In this document: positions 16,710-24,264 of the stretch, piece after piece | Layout: every line of letters starts with the position of its first letter | Numbering within the stretch: the stretch's first letter is position 1 | NCBI RefSeq assembly: GCF_014196715.1 | Contig: NZ_JACIEF010000003.1 | Location: 773,874-837,873 of the forward strand | DNA: 64,000 nt | Origin: Pedobacter zeae | Lineage (GTDB): Bacteria > Bacteroidota > Bacteroidia > Sphingobacteriales > Sphingobacteriaceae | Direction of reading: 5' to 3' | The notes under the pieces: model-generated | Databases searched by the model: none | What the model was told of the DNA's origin: nothing | The model's input: the letters and a program-made list of their open reading frames with translations, nothing else | Made by a program: the position numbers and the translations under genes

Positions 16710-17903
16710 ATGATCAACTACACCAAAATCAGTGTGATTGGTCTGGCTTTGTCGTTATCTACTTTAGTAACCTATGGTCAGGACAATCTTGTTAACTCTT
16801 TAAAAAACAACCAAAGCGAAAACAGTAAAGCGTCTTTTAAATTTACTGATGTTATTAATTTAGCCAATACACCCGTTCAAAACCAGGGCTCTTCAGGTAC
16901 CTGCTGGAGTTATTCTACCAACTCATTTCTTGAATCGGAAATGATTAAAGCAGGCAAACAGCCTGTTCAGCTATCGCAGATTTTCTCAGCCCGTAATGCT
17001 TATGTAGAAAAAGGGATTAATTATGTACGCATGCACGGTGCAGTTTCTTTAGGCGATGGCGGTGCTTTGCACGATGTAATCAACATGTACAGAAAATATG
17101 GTGCTGTACCACAGGAAGTATACACCGGCCTTAATTATGGCACTAAAATTAATAAAACGGCTGAGCTTGGCGATATCGAAAAGGGTGTTTTAGAGGCAGT
17201 AGTTAAAAATGCCAATGGCGAATTGACACCTAACTGGTTAAAAGCTTATACTGGCGTTATTGATGCCTATTTAGGAGCTGTTCCGGAAAACTTTACTTAC
17301 AAGGGCAAAAAATACACCCCTAAAACCTTCGCTAACGAAGTGGTAGGCATCAACCCTGATAACTATGTAGAATTATCTTCTTTCAACGATCATCCTTTCT
17401 ACAGCAAGTTTACTTTATTGGTTCCTGATAACTGGTCGTTCGATCAGGTATATAACGTTAAAGTAAACGAAATTACCGATATCATTGACAATGCCTTGAA
17501 AAACGGCTATACTGTGGCCTGGGCTACCGATGTAAGCGAAAAATCTTTCAGCTATAAAAACGGTGTGGCTTTCGTTCCGCAAACACCTTATACCGAGATG
17601 ACGGCGAAAGAAAAAGCCGATATGTTTAATGGTCCGCAGGCAGAGATGGAAATTACCCAGGAAAACCGTCAGGCCGCTTTTGATAACTACCAGACTACTG
17701 ACGACCATGGTATGCACATTGTGGGTTTAGCCAAAGACCAGAACGGTAAAGAATACTATATCGTTAAAAATTCGTGGGGTGTAACCAACGATTATAAAGG
17801 TTATTTATACGTAACCAAAAACTACGTAAAATATAAAACCACCGCATTTTTATTAAACAAGGCAGGTATTCCATCTGCTATTGCCAAGAAATTAGGCCTG
17901 TAA
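16710..17903 (+). CDS. C1-family peptidase, bleomycin hydrolase / aminopeptidase C type
   Basis: The chosen ATG at 16710 gives a 397-residue protein starting MINYTKISVIGLALSLS with a signal peptide cut near TYGQ; the upstream in-frame ATG at 16617 would put 31 unlikely residues in front. The papain-type catalytic cysteine is in QNQGSSGTCWSYS, the histidine in DDHGMHIVGLA and the asparagine in VKNSWG. The spacing and length match bleomycin hydrolase / PepC, a cysteine aminopeptidase. Unlike the cytoplasmic PepC, this one appears exported, as in many Bacteroidota. It stands alone and ends in a terminator. Confidence 0.9.
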   Translation: MINYTKISVIGLALSLSTLVTYGQDNLVNSLKNNQSENSKASFKFTDVINLANTPVQNQGSSGTCWSYSTNSFLESEMIKAGKQPVQLSQIFSARNAYVEKGINYVRMHGAVSLGDGGALHDVINMYRKYGAVPQEVYTGLNYGTKINKTAELGDIEKGVLEAVVKNANGELTPNWLKAYTGVIDAYLGAVPENFTYKGKKYTPKTFANEVVGINPDNYVELSSFNDHPFYSKFTLLVPDNWSFDQVYNVKVNEITDIIDNALKNGYTVAWATDVSEKSFSYKNGVAFVPQTPYTEMTAKEKADMFNGPQAEMEITQENRQAAFDNYQTTDDHGMHIVGLAKDQNGKEYYIVKNSWGVTNDYKGYLYVTKNYVKYKTTAFLLNKAGIPSAIAKKLGL

Positions 17904-17921
17904 AAAAATTTGAAATGATAG

Positions 17922-17950
17922 AAGCCGCAGAAGAAATTTTGCGGCTTTTT
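17922..17950 (+). terminator. Intrinsic terminator after the C1 peptidase gene
   Basis: AAGCCGCA (17922-17929) pairs with TGCGGCTT (17940-17947) around a 10-nt loop and runs into TTTTT. It lies 19 nt after the stop. Confidence 0.85.
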
Positions 17951-18168
17951 ATTACCACAGAGTTTACCTGGTGTTACACAGAGGGACACAAAGTGCCAGA
18001 AGATGGAGGCACCTTGTGAAGCAGCCTTTCAACTCTACTAATAATTACATCTATAATTAAAATAAGCTCTATCTGTGTCGATCCTTTTTATCTGTGGTAA
18101 AATAAACAAAAAACCGCTGTGATCTCTTAGTGCCTTCTCTCTATAGTCTCTGTGGTAATAAATAAACA
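17951..18168. repeat. Degenerate CCACAGAG / CTCTGTGG intergenic repeats
   Basis: This stretch carries TTACCACAGAG, TTACACAGAGGGACACAAAG, ATCTGTGTCGATC, TATCTGTGGTAAAAT and TCTCTGTGGTAATAA in both orientations. It looks like an eroded inverted array of a common Sphingobacteriaceae intergenic repeat. A similar CCACAGATG...CACCTGTGG pair lies at about 22780-22813. No ORF is supported. Confidence 0.5.
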
Positions 18169-19080
18169 TCAAACTAGTCCAGAATAAGTAAGTACCATCC
18201 ACCATAAAGCCGTGGTCATAAAGGCCAGTATAATTCCCACTCCTACTACCAGATTAGCCAGTTTCGGGTTCAGGTTATACTGATCTGCAACCACACCGGC
18301 CGTTACCAAAGTGGGCATAGCCATTTCAAAAATGGTGATCTGTATAATGGTTCCACTCAAGCCCAAAAACATGGCGATAGTTAAAATTACTGTTGGTGCC
18401 AGTATTAATTTGTAAAGTAAAGCAATGCTAATGTGTTTCAATTCGCCAAACCAACCACCAAACCTAAGCTGTAAACCAATCGAAAATAAGGCCAGTGGGC
18501 CAACCGTTCCGGCCAGCTTTTCGAAAAGCGATTCGAGGGGGCTAATATTAATAAAATGTGGTAGAGTTAAGGCTAAAATACAGCCAATAAGCGGTGGGAA
18601 TGTAAGCACCTTTTTAAATACCAGCCCTGTACTCAGTTTCTGGCTTTGCGAAGAACGGATGGCCACCACAATACCAATAGTAGATAAAAGCATAAACGTG
18701 GCCTGATCGCAGATAATGGCTATTGCCTGGTCTTTCTCGGTAAAATAGGCCGCAATTAAGGGAAAGCCCAGAAATGAGGTATTACTTAAAGCGCTTGTAA
18801 GCTTTAGCCCACCTGTTGTTGCCTTGCTCAATTTCTGGCTACGACTGTATGCAGTAACAAAGAGCCAGCCAAATAACCAAACACAGGCGGGTGCCAGTGC
18901 CGGAAAAAGCAATTCTTTTGTCCACACAATGTGCGGCAAATATTTAAATGAGGCCGCAGGCAAAGCGATATAAATAATCCAGGCATTAATGCCCTTGTGC
19001 GCATCTTTGGGCAGGGTTTTGCTTTTTCTAAAGAGGATGCCAGCCAGTATGCACAGACCGATGATGATGAAATTTGCCAT
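18169..19080 (-). CDS. AEC-family transporter
   Basis: The 303-residue protein has about ten hydrophobic segments arranged as two sets of five, typical of the auxin-efflux-carrier (AEC) family. Matching stretches include LPKDAHKGINAWIIYIALPA, ALSNTSFLGFPLIAAYF and EMAMPTLVTAGVVADQYNLN. Members move malate, malonate or other carboxylates across the inner membrane in bacteria. The substrate cannot be told from sequence alone. It follows the dps terminator on the same strand and has no obvious operon partner. Confidence 0.88.
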   Translation of the reverse strand: MANFIIIGLCILAGILFRKSKTLPKDAHKGINAWIIYIALPAASFKYLPHIVWTKELLFPALAPACVWLFGWLFVTAYSRSQKLSKATTGGLKLTSALSNTSFLGFPLIAAYFTEKDQAIAIICDQATFMLLSTIGIVVAIRSSQSQKLSTGLVFKKVLTFPPLIGCILALTLPHFINISPLESLFEKLAGTVGPLALFSIGLQLRFGGWFGELKHISIALLYKLILAPTVILTIAMFLGLSGTIIQITIFEMAMPTLVTAGVVADQYNLNPKLANLVVGVGIILAFMTTALWWMVLTYSGLV

Positions 19081-19109
19081 GGAATACCGTAAAGATAGCC
19101 ATAAAACAA

Positions 19110-19142
19110 AAACGCCAATAAGAATTTATCCTATTGGCGTTT
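19110..19142 (-). terminator. Intrinsic terminator of dps
   Basis: AAACGCCAATA (19110-19120) and TATTGGCGTTT (19132-19142) form an 11-bp perfect stem. On the minus strand it leads into a T-run and lies 19 nt after the dps stop. Confidence 0.85.
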
Positions 19143-19161
19143 AAAAAATCATTCTGATAAT

Positions 19162-19635
19162 TTATTTGATATGTGCTCTTAAAAACCAGGCCATTTCTTC
19201 GTGGGTTTCCATAATTCCGGTAATAAAATCGCTGGTTCCGGCATCACCATAATCATTTGCAATCGGGTTGATGTTACCCCTGATAAATTCAATTACGGTT
19301 TCATGATCGGCCAATAAATCTTTAATATAACCCAGGCTATCGTTGTGGCGTTCGCTGTATTCGGTTAAGTGTGTTAAAGCTAAGAAGTTTTTCAGGGTTG
19401 CAGGTGCATAATGACCTATTTTTCGGATCCTTTCGGCAACACTATCAATAAACTCGTCAAGCTGGTTATACTGTTCTTCAAAAAATTTATGCTTGGCCAG
19501 AAAGTCGATGCCTTCCACATTCCAGTGTGCATTACGGGTTTTGGTATACAAAACGTATTCGTCAGCCAATAATTTAGCCAATTGTTCTGAAACGGCCTGT
19601 CTATGTTCTGCGGTTATTCCAATTTTTGCGTCCAT
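19162..19635 (-). CDS. dps: Dps-family ferritin-like DNA protection protein
   Basis: The 157-residue protein is a complete Dps. It has the ferroxidase-site histidine and acidic residues in NAHWNVEGIDFLAKHKFFEEQYNQLDEFIDSVAERIR. The C-terminal helix METHEEMAWFLRAHIK is also typical. Dps forms a hollow dodecamer that oxidises iron with hydrogen peroxide and shields DNA in starvation or oxidative stress. It is monocistronic, with a terminator behind it. No OxyR or PerR box was identified with confidence. Confidence 0.95.
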   Translation of the reverse strand: MDAKIGITAEHRQAVSEQLAKLLADEYVLYTKTRNAHWNVEGIDFLAKHKFFEEQYNQLDEFIDSVAERIRKIGHYAPATLKNFLALTHLTEYSERHNDSLGYIKDLLADHETVIEFIRGNINPIANDYGDAGTSDFITGIMETHEEMAWFLRAHIK

Positions 19636-19798
19636 TTTGATTCTGTTTTTATAAAGCTAATTTACTCTTTATAGTTGTCAAAACTGCAATAGAATATCAC
19701 CATTTTGTTAAATAAAAAACAAATGTGAGGCGCTTTTCAGAAGAACGAATTAATGAAAAATTGGCGTTGAACAATAGTGATGACAAGCTGAACCGCAA

Positions 19799-21028
19799 TT
19801 AGCCCGTTGGCTTAGGTTTTGGTTTCTTCTTGCGCCAAACACGTTTCTTTCCGTTATTGTTATGCTGAGGCCTTTTCTCCTCCACATGGGTAATTTCCAT
19901 GCCAGCAATATGCTCAGGCAAAGGCATGCGCGGCACCTGCTTTTCAATCAGTTTCTCTATATTATCGAACTTACGCTTATCCCTGCCGTTAACCAGGGTA
20001 ATGGCAGTTCCCTTGGTTGCGGCCCTCGCCGTACGGCCAATCCGGTGTACGTAATCTGCAGGATCGCCGGGTACATCATAGTTAATAACCAGGTCAATTC
20101 CTTCTACATCGATACCACGCGATAATACATCGGTTCCGATTATAATCCCTAACCGCTTATTTTTAAACGCCAATAAAATATCTTCACGCTCTTTCTGGCC
20201 TAAATCAGAATGGAACGCTTCCGCTTTAATGCCCAAGCTTTTAAAAGTTTTATACAAGGCCTTTACCTTCTCTTTGGTTGAAGCAAAAATGATACTGCTT
20301 TTATATTTGCCTTCTTTAAAAATCTCGGTCAGTAAAGCCTGTTTTTGCTGATCGTGAATATTGTAGGCCTGCTGGTCAATTCCTTCGGCAGGTTTAGCAA
20401 TCGAGATGGTAATTTGTTTAGGCTCGTGCAAAATTTTACCTGCCATATTCCTGATTTTCGGTGCCATCGTGGCCGAAAACAGAAGTGTTTGCCTTTTTTT
20501 AGGCAAATAGCTGATGATCCGGATAATATCATCGTAAAAGCCCATATCCAGCATCCTGTCAGCCTCATCCAAAATTAAATGCTGCAAATGCTCCAGTTTC
20601 AAAACCCCCGACGATAAATGTGCCATTAAACGCCCAGGTGTGGCAATAATAATGTCCACACCTTCGCGCATCGAACGTTTTTGCTGTTCGTAAGCAATGC
20701 CATCGCCCCCACCATAAACAGCTAACGAACTGATATTGGTAAAATAAGCCAATGCTTCTACCTGCAAATCGATTTGCTGGGCTAGTTCACGGGTCGGCGC
20801 CAAAATCAAGGTATTGTTATGCCGGTCAGTTGCGCGGCTAATTTTATCCATTACCGGCAAAAGGTAGCTCGCCGTTTTCCCTGTACCCGTTTGGGCGCAG
20901 GCAATCAGATCGTGATTATCCAAAATTACCGGAATGGCTTGTTCTTGTATCGGAGTAGCGCTTTTATACCCCATGGCCATTAAGCCTTCAAATAAATCGG
21001 GGTTAAAATTAAAGTCGTTAAAATTCAA
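19799..21028 (-). CDS. DEAD-box ATP-dependent RNA helicase (RhlE-like)
   Basis: The 409-residue protein shows all main DEAD-box motifs in order: the Q motif (GYKSATPIQEQAIP), AQTGTGKT, PTRELAQQ, TPGRL, DEAD, SAT, and then HRIGRTAR in the second RecA-like domain. The last 40 residues are basic (GKKRVWRKKKPKPKPTG) and probably bind RNA. Such helicases act in ribosome assembly and RNA decay and often rise in the cold. The RhlE-like label rests on overall similarity; no specificity domain like that of DbpA is seen. Confidence 0.93.
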   Translation of the reverse strand: MNFNDFNFNPDLFEGLMAMGYKSATPIQEQAIPVILDNHDLIACAQTGTGKTASYLLPVMDKISRATDRHNNTLILAPTRELAQQIDLQVEALAYFTNISSLAVYGGGDGIAYEQQKRSMREGVDIIIATPGRLMAHLSSGVLKLEHLQHLILDEADRMLDMGFYDDIIRIISYLPKKRQTLLFSATMAPKIRNMAGKILHEPKQITISIAKPAEGIDQQAYNIHDQQKQALLTEIFKEGKYKSSIIFASTKEKVKALYKTFKSLGIKAEAFHSDLGQKEREDILLAFKNKRLGIIIGTDVLSRGIDVEGIDLVINYDVPGDPADYVHRIGRTARAATKGTAITLVNGRDKRKFDNIEKLIEKQVPRMPLPEHIAGMEITHVEEKRPQHNNNGKKRVWRKKKPKPKPTG

Positions 21029-21163
21029 TCTGTTTATTTTTGTCTTTTAGCAAAAGTACCTCAAATTAAGGCCAATAGCAAACGCATTTCAATAACCTTG
21101 AAGGATTAATCATTTTAGTGGCAATAGCCCCGGTGCTGAATCCCATTCCAACACTAAATTCAA

Positions 21164-21193
21164 TAAAAAATGCCCCGGTGGTAACCGGAGCAT
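21164..21193 (-). terminator. Intrinsic terminator of the hsp20 gene
   Basis: ATGCCCCGGT (21170-21179) and ACCGGAGCAT (21184-21193) form a stem with one mismatch and a 4-nt loop. On the minus strand it is followed by TTTTTT. It lies 24 nt after the hsp20 stop. Confidence 0.8.
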
Positions 21194-21217
21194 CAGCGAA
21201 ATTATAATAGACAAAAC

Positions 21218-21664
21218 TTAGTCCACCAGAATAGCTTTTTCTGGCGTGTTGGTTTCGGGGTTTTTAGGTAAGGTTACCTTTAAAATTCCATCGGCATAGG
21301 CCGCGGCAATCTGATCGTTAAGTACCTTTCCGTTTAAAGCAAAAGCTCTTTCAAAAGCGCCGTTGCTGTATTCGCGGCGACTAAATTTTTCGGTTGGAGC
21401 TTCTTCAACCGGTTGATAAGAAATGGTTAAAACATCATCTTTGGTTCGCACTTTCAGGTTTTCTTTAACCAGGGCCGGTGCATAAAGGTGAATAATGAAA
21501 CTATTTTCGGTTTCTTCGATATTTACCGGCACACGCCTGAAACCCCGGTTAAACATTTCGTAACCGTGTTTAAAGCGGCCTCCAAAGTGATGGCCAAATC
21601 TGCCGCCCCTATGGCCGCAACCGTGATGCATTTTGCCTGAGTGGCAGCTATGTTCGTTGTACAT
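21218..21664 (-). CDS. Hsp20 / alpha-crystallin small heat-shock protein
   Basis: The 148-residue protein has a His/Gly-rich N-terminus (first 35 residues: HSCHSGKMHHGCGHRGGRFG and so on). The alpha-crystallin domain (about residues 45-135) includes VNIEETENSFIIHLYAPALV and the consensus DGILKVTLPK, followed by a C-terminal ETNTPEKAILVD. It should form oligomers that hold unfolding proteins in the cytoplasm. The metal-binding-looking N-terminus is unusual and recalls the His-rich small proteins encoded upstream. It probably belongs to the stress block that begins with the sigma factor at 23899. Confidence 0.93.
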   Translation of the reverse strand: MYNEHSCHSGKMHHGCGHRGGRFGHHFGGRFKHGYEMFNRGFRRVPVNIEETENSFIIHLYAPALVKENLKVRTKDDVLTISYQPVEEAPTEKFSRREYSNGAFERAFALNGKVLNDQIAAAYADGILKVTLPKNPETNTPEKAILVD

Positions 21665-21699
21665 GTTTTTAAAATTTAATGGTTTGTAATAATTAATTC

Positions 21700-21717
21700 G
21701 CGGCCCTTTATGGCCGC
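21700..21717 (-). other. GC-rich hairpin between the glycosyltransferase fragment and hsp20
   Basis: GCGGCC and GGCCGC form a perfect 6-bp stem around a 6-nt loop in the 56-bp gap before hsp20. No T-run follows on the minus strand, so it looks more like an mRNA processing or attenuation element than a full terminator. Confidence 0.45.
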
Positions 21718-21720
21718 ATT

Positions 21721-22101
21721 TTAACTGGCAACACCAAACTGCGCTTTGGGTATTCCCAGTAATTGGGTAATGATACTGGCATATGGATACGCGGGAGAAA
21801 ATACGGCGTAATCGAATTTCAGTCCCCTGATCTGTACCACAATATCATCGATAAATTTCATCGGTTCCAGCAACGCACTAATGAGCCCCGACTTAGATTC
21901 GTCGCTTTTCTTTTGCTGAAAAACATCAAGGTCTGCCTTGTAAGACTTAAAATCAGCACCTATGCCCTCAACGGGTTCCTGAAACTCATCCGAGCTGAAA
22001 AAGGTAACCTTCTGCCCTTTATTAATCAGCTCGTTCGCAAGGCCTAGAATCGGGCTTGCAGAACTGTCGTATGGATTAGCTAAAAAAAGTACGCGCGACA
22101 T
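21721..22101 (-). CDS. Short protein resembling the N-terminal part of an MGT-type glycosyltransferase
   Basis: The 126-residue protein reads like the N-terminal Rossmann half of a UDP-glycosyltransferase of the macrolide (MGT) type: MSRVLFLANPYDSSASPILG, ANELINKGQKVTFFSSDEF, then PYASIITQLLGIPKAQF near the end. Full-length members have about 400 residues and a C-terminal nucleotide-sugar-binding half, which is absent here. No continuation exists downstream before hsp20 starts. It is either a degenerate remnant or a stand-alone domain with a new role. Catalysis seems unlikely. Confidence 0.65.
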   Translation of the reverse strand: MSRVLFLANPYDSSASPILGLANELINKGQKVTFFSSDEFQEPVEGIGADFKSYKADLDVFQQKKSDESKSGLISALLEPMKFIDDIVVQIRGLKFDYAVFSPAYPYASIITQLLGIPKAQFGVAS

Positions 22102-22107
22102 ATCAGT

Positions 22108-22347
22108 TTATTTTACGGGGATGATTCTTTCCGGCCCTTCTGGTTTAAGCTCAAAATTGCCTGTGGTATTGTTTCTGTGATGGTTGAAGGCGTGGCTTTT
22201 CTGCCCTGGCCCGCAATCGTGTTCGTGGTAATGCCTGTTTCTAAAGTCTAACCGGTCGCGGTATCCGTTTTGAACGGCCAATACATTTAAGCTGTAAAAA
22301 GTTGCTCCGGCTGCTGCTAAGGCTAAAAATATTCTAAATGCTCTCAT
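22108..22347 (-). CDS. Small exported His-rich protein of unknown function
   Basis: The 79-residue product begins with a clear signal-like segment (MRAFRIFLALAAAGATFYSL). A hydrophilic stretch rich in His, Asn and Arg follows (NRHYHEHDCGPGQKSHAFNHH). It lies 6 nt upstream of the glycosyltransferase fragment and 8 nt downstream of the next membrane protein, so the three look co-transcribed. I do not recognise a family. The histidines and single cysteine could bind metal, but this is only a suggestion. Confidence 0.6.
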   Translation of the reverse strand: MRAFRIFLALAAAGATFYSLNVLAVQNGYRDRLDFRNRHYHEHDCGPGQKSHAFNHHRNNTTGNFELKPEGPERIIPVK

Positions 22348-22355
22348 GGGTAAAT

Positions 22356-22622
22356 TTAATTTACGTTTATATTGCTTACTACACCGTTACCCTGAATGTT
22401 CGGGCGGTACCATTGCCCATCAATTGGGGTAATCTGCTCGAAGGGGTTAGGATAATACCCGTTAAACCTTTGGTCGAAATGCCTGCGTCTTTTATAGGCA
22501 AACATCCTGAATACCATACCAATGAGCATGGCAATTAAAATAAATTTAAATATGAATGGAACAAAGAATAAGGTTGCACCCAGTACAATTCCGAATCCTA
22601 TGGCTTTTAATATTTTTTTCAT
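22356..22622 (-). CDS. Small membrane protein of unknown function
   Basis: The 88-residue protein has two closely spaced hydrophobic segments (about residues 6-24 and 26-42), then a basic patch KRRRHFDQRF and a polar tail. It is the first of three tightly packed small genes on the minus strand leading to hsp20. No known domain is recognised. Conservation of the gene block would be the best evidence that it is real. Confidence 0.6.
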   Translation of the reverse strand: MKKILKAIGFGIVLGATLFFVPFIFKFILIAMLIGMVFRMFAYKRRRHFDQRFNGYYPNPFEQITPIDGQWYRPNIQGNGVVSNINVN

Positions 22623-22952
22623 GACTATTATTTCCTTGTTTGATTAGGTAGACGGCAGAGAAAAGATTTTACTTTAATTTTTTTGAAAATATTTTTTGAA
22701 TGGGCTGAAGTGAAATCAGATGTTGCCATCTGACTTTGAGATAAGCAATCAGGTTAGAAGCGCTGTTGAAATAAAAAGCCACAGATGCTCAGATTTAATC
22801 TATACACCTGTGGTGATATTTTGCTCCCCTTTATTAATCCAGAACAGTCCTTCGACAGGTTCAGGATGACAAACTTTCGTCATTGCAAGGACGATTTCCT
22901 GAGGAGACCAAAAACAAAAAAGCCAGCTAAGCTGGCTCCAAATATTCTTTAT
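22623..22952. other. Intergenic region with degenerate repeats
   Basis: This 330-bp gap contains a CCACAGATG...CACCTGTGG inverted pair (about 22780-22813) and a half-copy of the dispersed inverted-repeat family, GTCCTTCGACAGGTTCAGGA (starting 22847). The terminator of the gene at 22953 is at its right end. The left 100 bases are AT-rich and may hold the promoter of the small-gene block. No supported ORF. Confidence 0.5.
22912..22937 (-). terminator. Intrinsic terminator of the small membrane-protein gene
   Basis: AGCCAGC (22921-22927) and GCTGGCT (22931-22937) form a perfect 7-bp stem with a 3-nt loop. On the minus strand it runs into TTTTTTG. It lies 15 nt after the stop at 22953 and separates the sigma-factor operon from the small genes further down. 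Confidence 0.85.
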
Positions 22953-23306
22953 TTAATGGTGGTCGTGGCGACCCCAGCCACCACAACGCCGTTTATATTC
23001 TTCTTTAAATTTTGCCCTTTCTTCCTCATTCATGCTATGCCATTTTGCACGCATGTTATGGGCTTTTTCGCGGAAAGCATGGCCACCGCCACCTTTATTA
23101 AAATTACCGAACAGTATCCGGCACAGCACGAGCAGGCCAAATGCCTGCCAGAAATTAAGCCGCCCGGCATGGGCTACTTCAGGTAAAATCCAGTTCCACA
23201 AGTACATTACTACAAACCCCAATGCAGCGGCAATTAATGCTACCACAGGTAAAAAGAAAATGAATTTCTTGCCTTTACTAAACTTTCTATTTCTCATCTC
23301 CTGCAA
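22953..23306 (-). CDS. Membrane-anchored small protein behind the sigma factor
   Basis: The protein has 117 residues from the first ATG, or 114 from the ATG at 23297 (MRNRKF), which I find equally likely. It has two hydrophobic segments (about 14-36 and 48-64) followed by a charged tail with RAKWHSMNEEERAKFKEEYK and a His-rich end GWGRHDHH. Its start lies 2 nt after the sigma-factor stop, so the two are translationally linked. The position suggests control of that sigma factor, as small membrane proteins often do, but no anti-sigma domain is visible. Confidence 0.7.
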   Translation of the reverse strand: MQEMRNRKFSKGKKFIFFLPVVALIAAALGFVVMYLWNWILPEVAHAGRLNFWQAFGLLVLCRILFGNFNKGGGGHAFREKAHNMRAKWHSMNEEERAKFKEEYKRRCGGWGRHDHH

Positions 23307-23308
23307 AT

Positions 23309-23899
23309 TTAATAATTGATAAATTCCTGATATAAATTTTGTAAGCGGTTGCGCAAATGCTTCACCGCATAACCTTTTCTTGATATTAAAGTTTTGATGT
23401 TTTCGCCGGTTTCGTCGGCGAGCTCCTGAAAGGTACGTTCTTCAAGTTCGTTCTGTACAAATACATATCGCTGGTTTTCCGGTAGTTCTTCCAGCGCTAA
23501 AAAAAGCTGGTCCCAAAACAATTTTTTCAATCCCTCCTCTTCAGGCGAGTAAGATTCGGCCAGCAGAATCTCCCTGATATTAATTTCGCCATCCTCTCCT
23601 TCAAACGTAAAATCTTCGAGCCGTTCTTCTTTCTGTTTGCGGTATTTGTCTGTTATTTTATTCCTGGCCACACGGTACAACCAGCCACTAATTTGTTCAA
23701 TGGCACCGGCCTCAGGCTGGTTACTCAACTGAAACCAAACGTCCTGCAGAATATCTTCGGCATCCTCATCCGTATTCACCCGTCCCCGGATGAAACTAAA
23801 AAGGCGTTTACCGTAACTGGCAACTGTAGAAATGATATTTTGGGGGTCGTTTTTTGGCACTATTGATCGTTTGTAAACCAGTAAACGGATGAAACCCAA
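23309..23899 (-). CDS. ECF-type RNA polymerase sigma factor
   Basis: The 196-residue protein has sigma region 2 (LFSFIRGRVNTDEDAEDILQ, about residues 34-55, with GWLYRVARNKITDKYRK after it). It also has region 4 (LEELPENQRYVFVQNELEERTFQELA, then KTLISRKGYAVKHLRNRL). Regions 1 and 3 are missing, as in extracytoplasmic-function sigma factors. It should direct RNA polymerase to a small stress or envelope regulon. The small membrane gene follows at once. The first ATG is used for lack of a better start. Confidence 0.9.
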   Translation of the reverse strand: MGFIRLLVYKRSIVPKNDPQNIISTVASYGKRLFSFIRGRVNTDEDAEDILQDVWFQLSNQPEAGAIEQISGWLYRVARNKITDKYRKQKEERLEDFTFEGEDGEINIREILLAESYSPEEEGLKKLFWDQLFLALEELPENQRYVFVQNELEERTFQELADETGENIKTLISRKGYAVKHLRNRLQNLYQEFINY

Positions 23900-24007
23900 T
23901 ATTACTTTAAATTTTCTTCACTTTTTTTAGAAAGGCTAATATTTTGAAAATCAAGCCACGTGTTGTTCAGGAAATGTTTTCCTGATGAGGCGTATCATAA
24001 TTTAAAT

Positions 24008-24078
24008 TGTCATCCTGAGCTTGTCGAAGGACCTCTTTTAAATGTCGTAAAGGCGTTTCGACAGGGCTCAACGTGACA
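24008..24078. repeat. Inverted-repeat element (CTGAGCTTGTCGAAGG type)
   Basis: TGTCATCCTGAGCTTGTCGA (from 24008) is matched imperfectly in reverse by the stretch ending CAGGGCTCAACGTGACA at 24078. The arms resemble those at 3360, 27147 and 33906 (core TCATnCTGAnC). Confidence 0.7.
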
Positions 24079-24209
24079 AATTAGGGGCGAAATTATATCT
24101 TATGATAAAGCCTCTTACCTCTCCGTCAAGCCCTACATAAAAATGGGCGTAAGCTGGCCCGCTGAATGTTAAACTTATAATATAATTTTACAAATTGCTT
24201 TTAAACAAA

Positions 24210-24236
24210 AAAAATCAGGCCCCTTGCAGAACCTGA
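24210..24236 (-). terminator. Possible terminator of the DUF4197 gene
   Basis: TCAGG (24215-24219) and CCTGA (24232-24236) can pair around a 12-nt loop, and on the minus strand a run of eight T residues follows. The stem is short, so the call is tentative; position and T-run support it. Confidence 0.45.
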
Positions 24237-24264
24237 ATCTCTTCTTTTTATGGGTTAAGCGAAC

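Larger units (their letters stand above)
23900..24264. other. Intergenic region upstream of the sigma factor
   Basis: It holds a perfect hairpin (TCAGGAAA / TTTCCTGA, 23967-23985, 3-nt loop), an inverted repeat element at 24008-24078 and a putative terminator for the DUF4197 gene at the right end. No ORF is supported. Confidence 0.5.
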
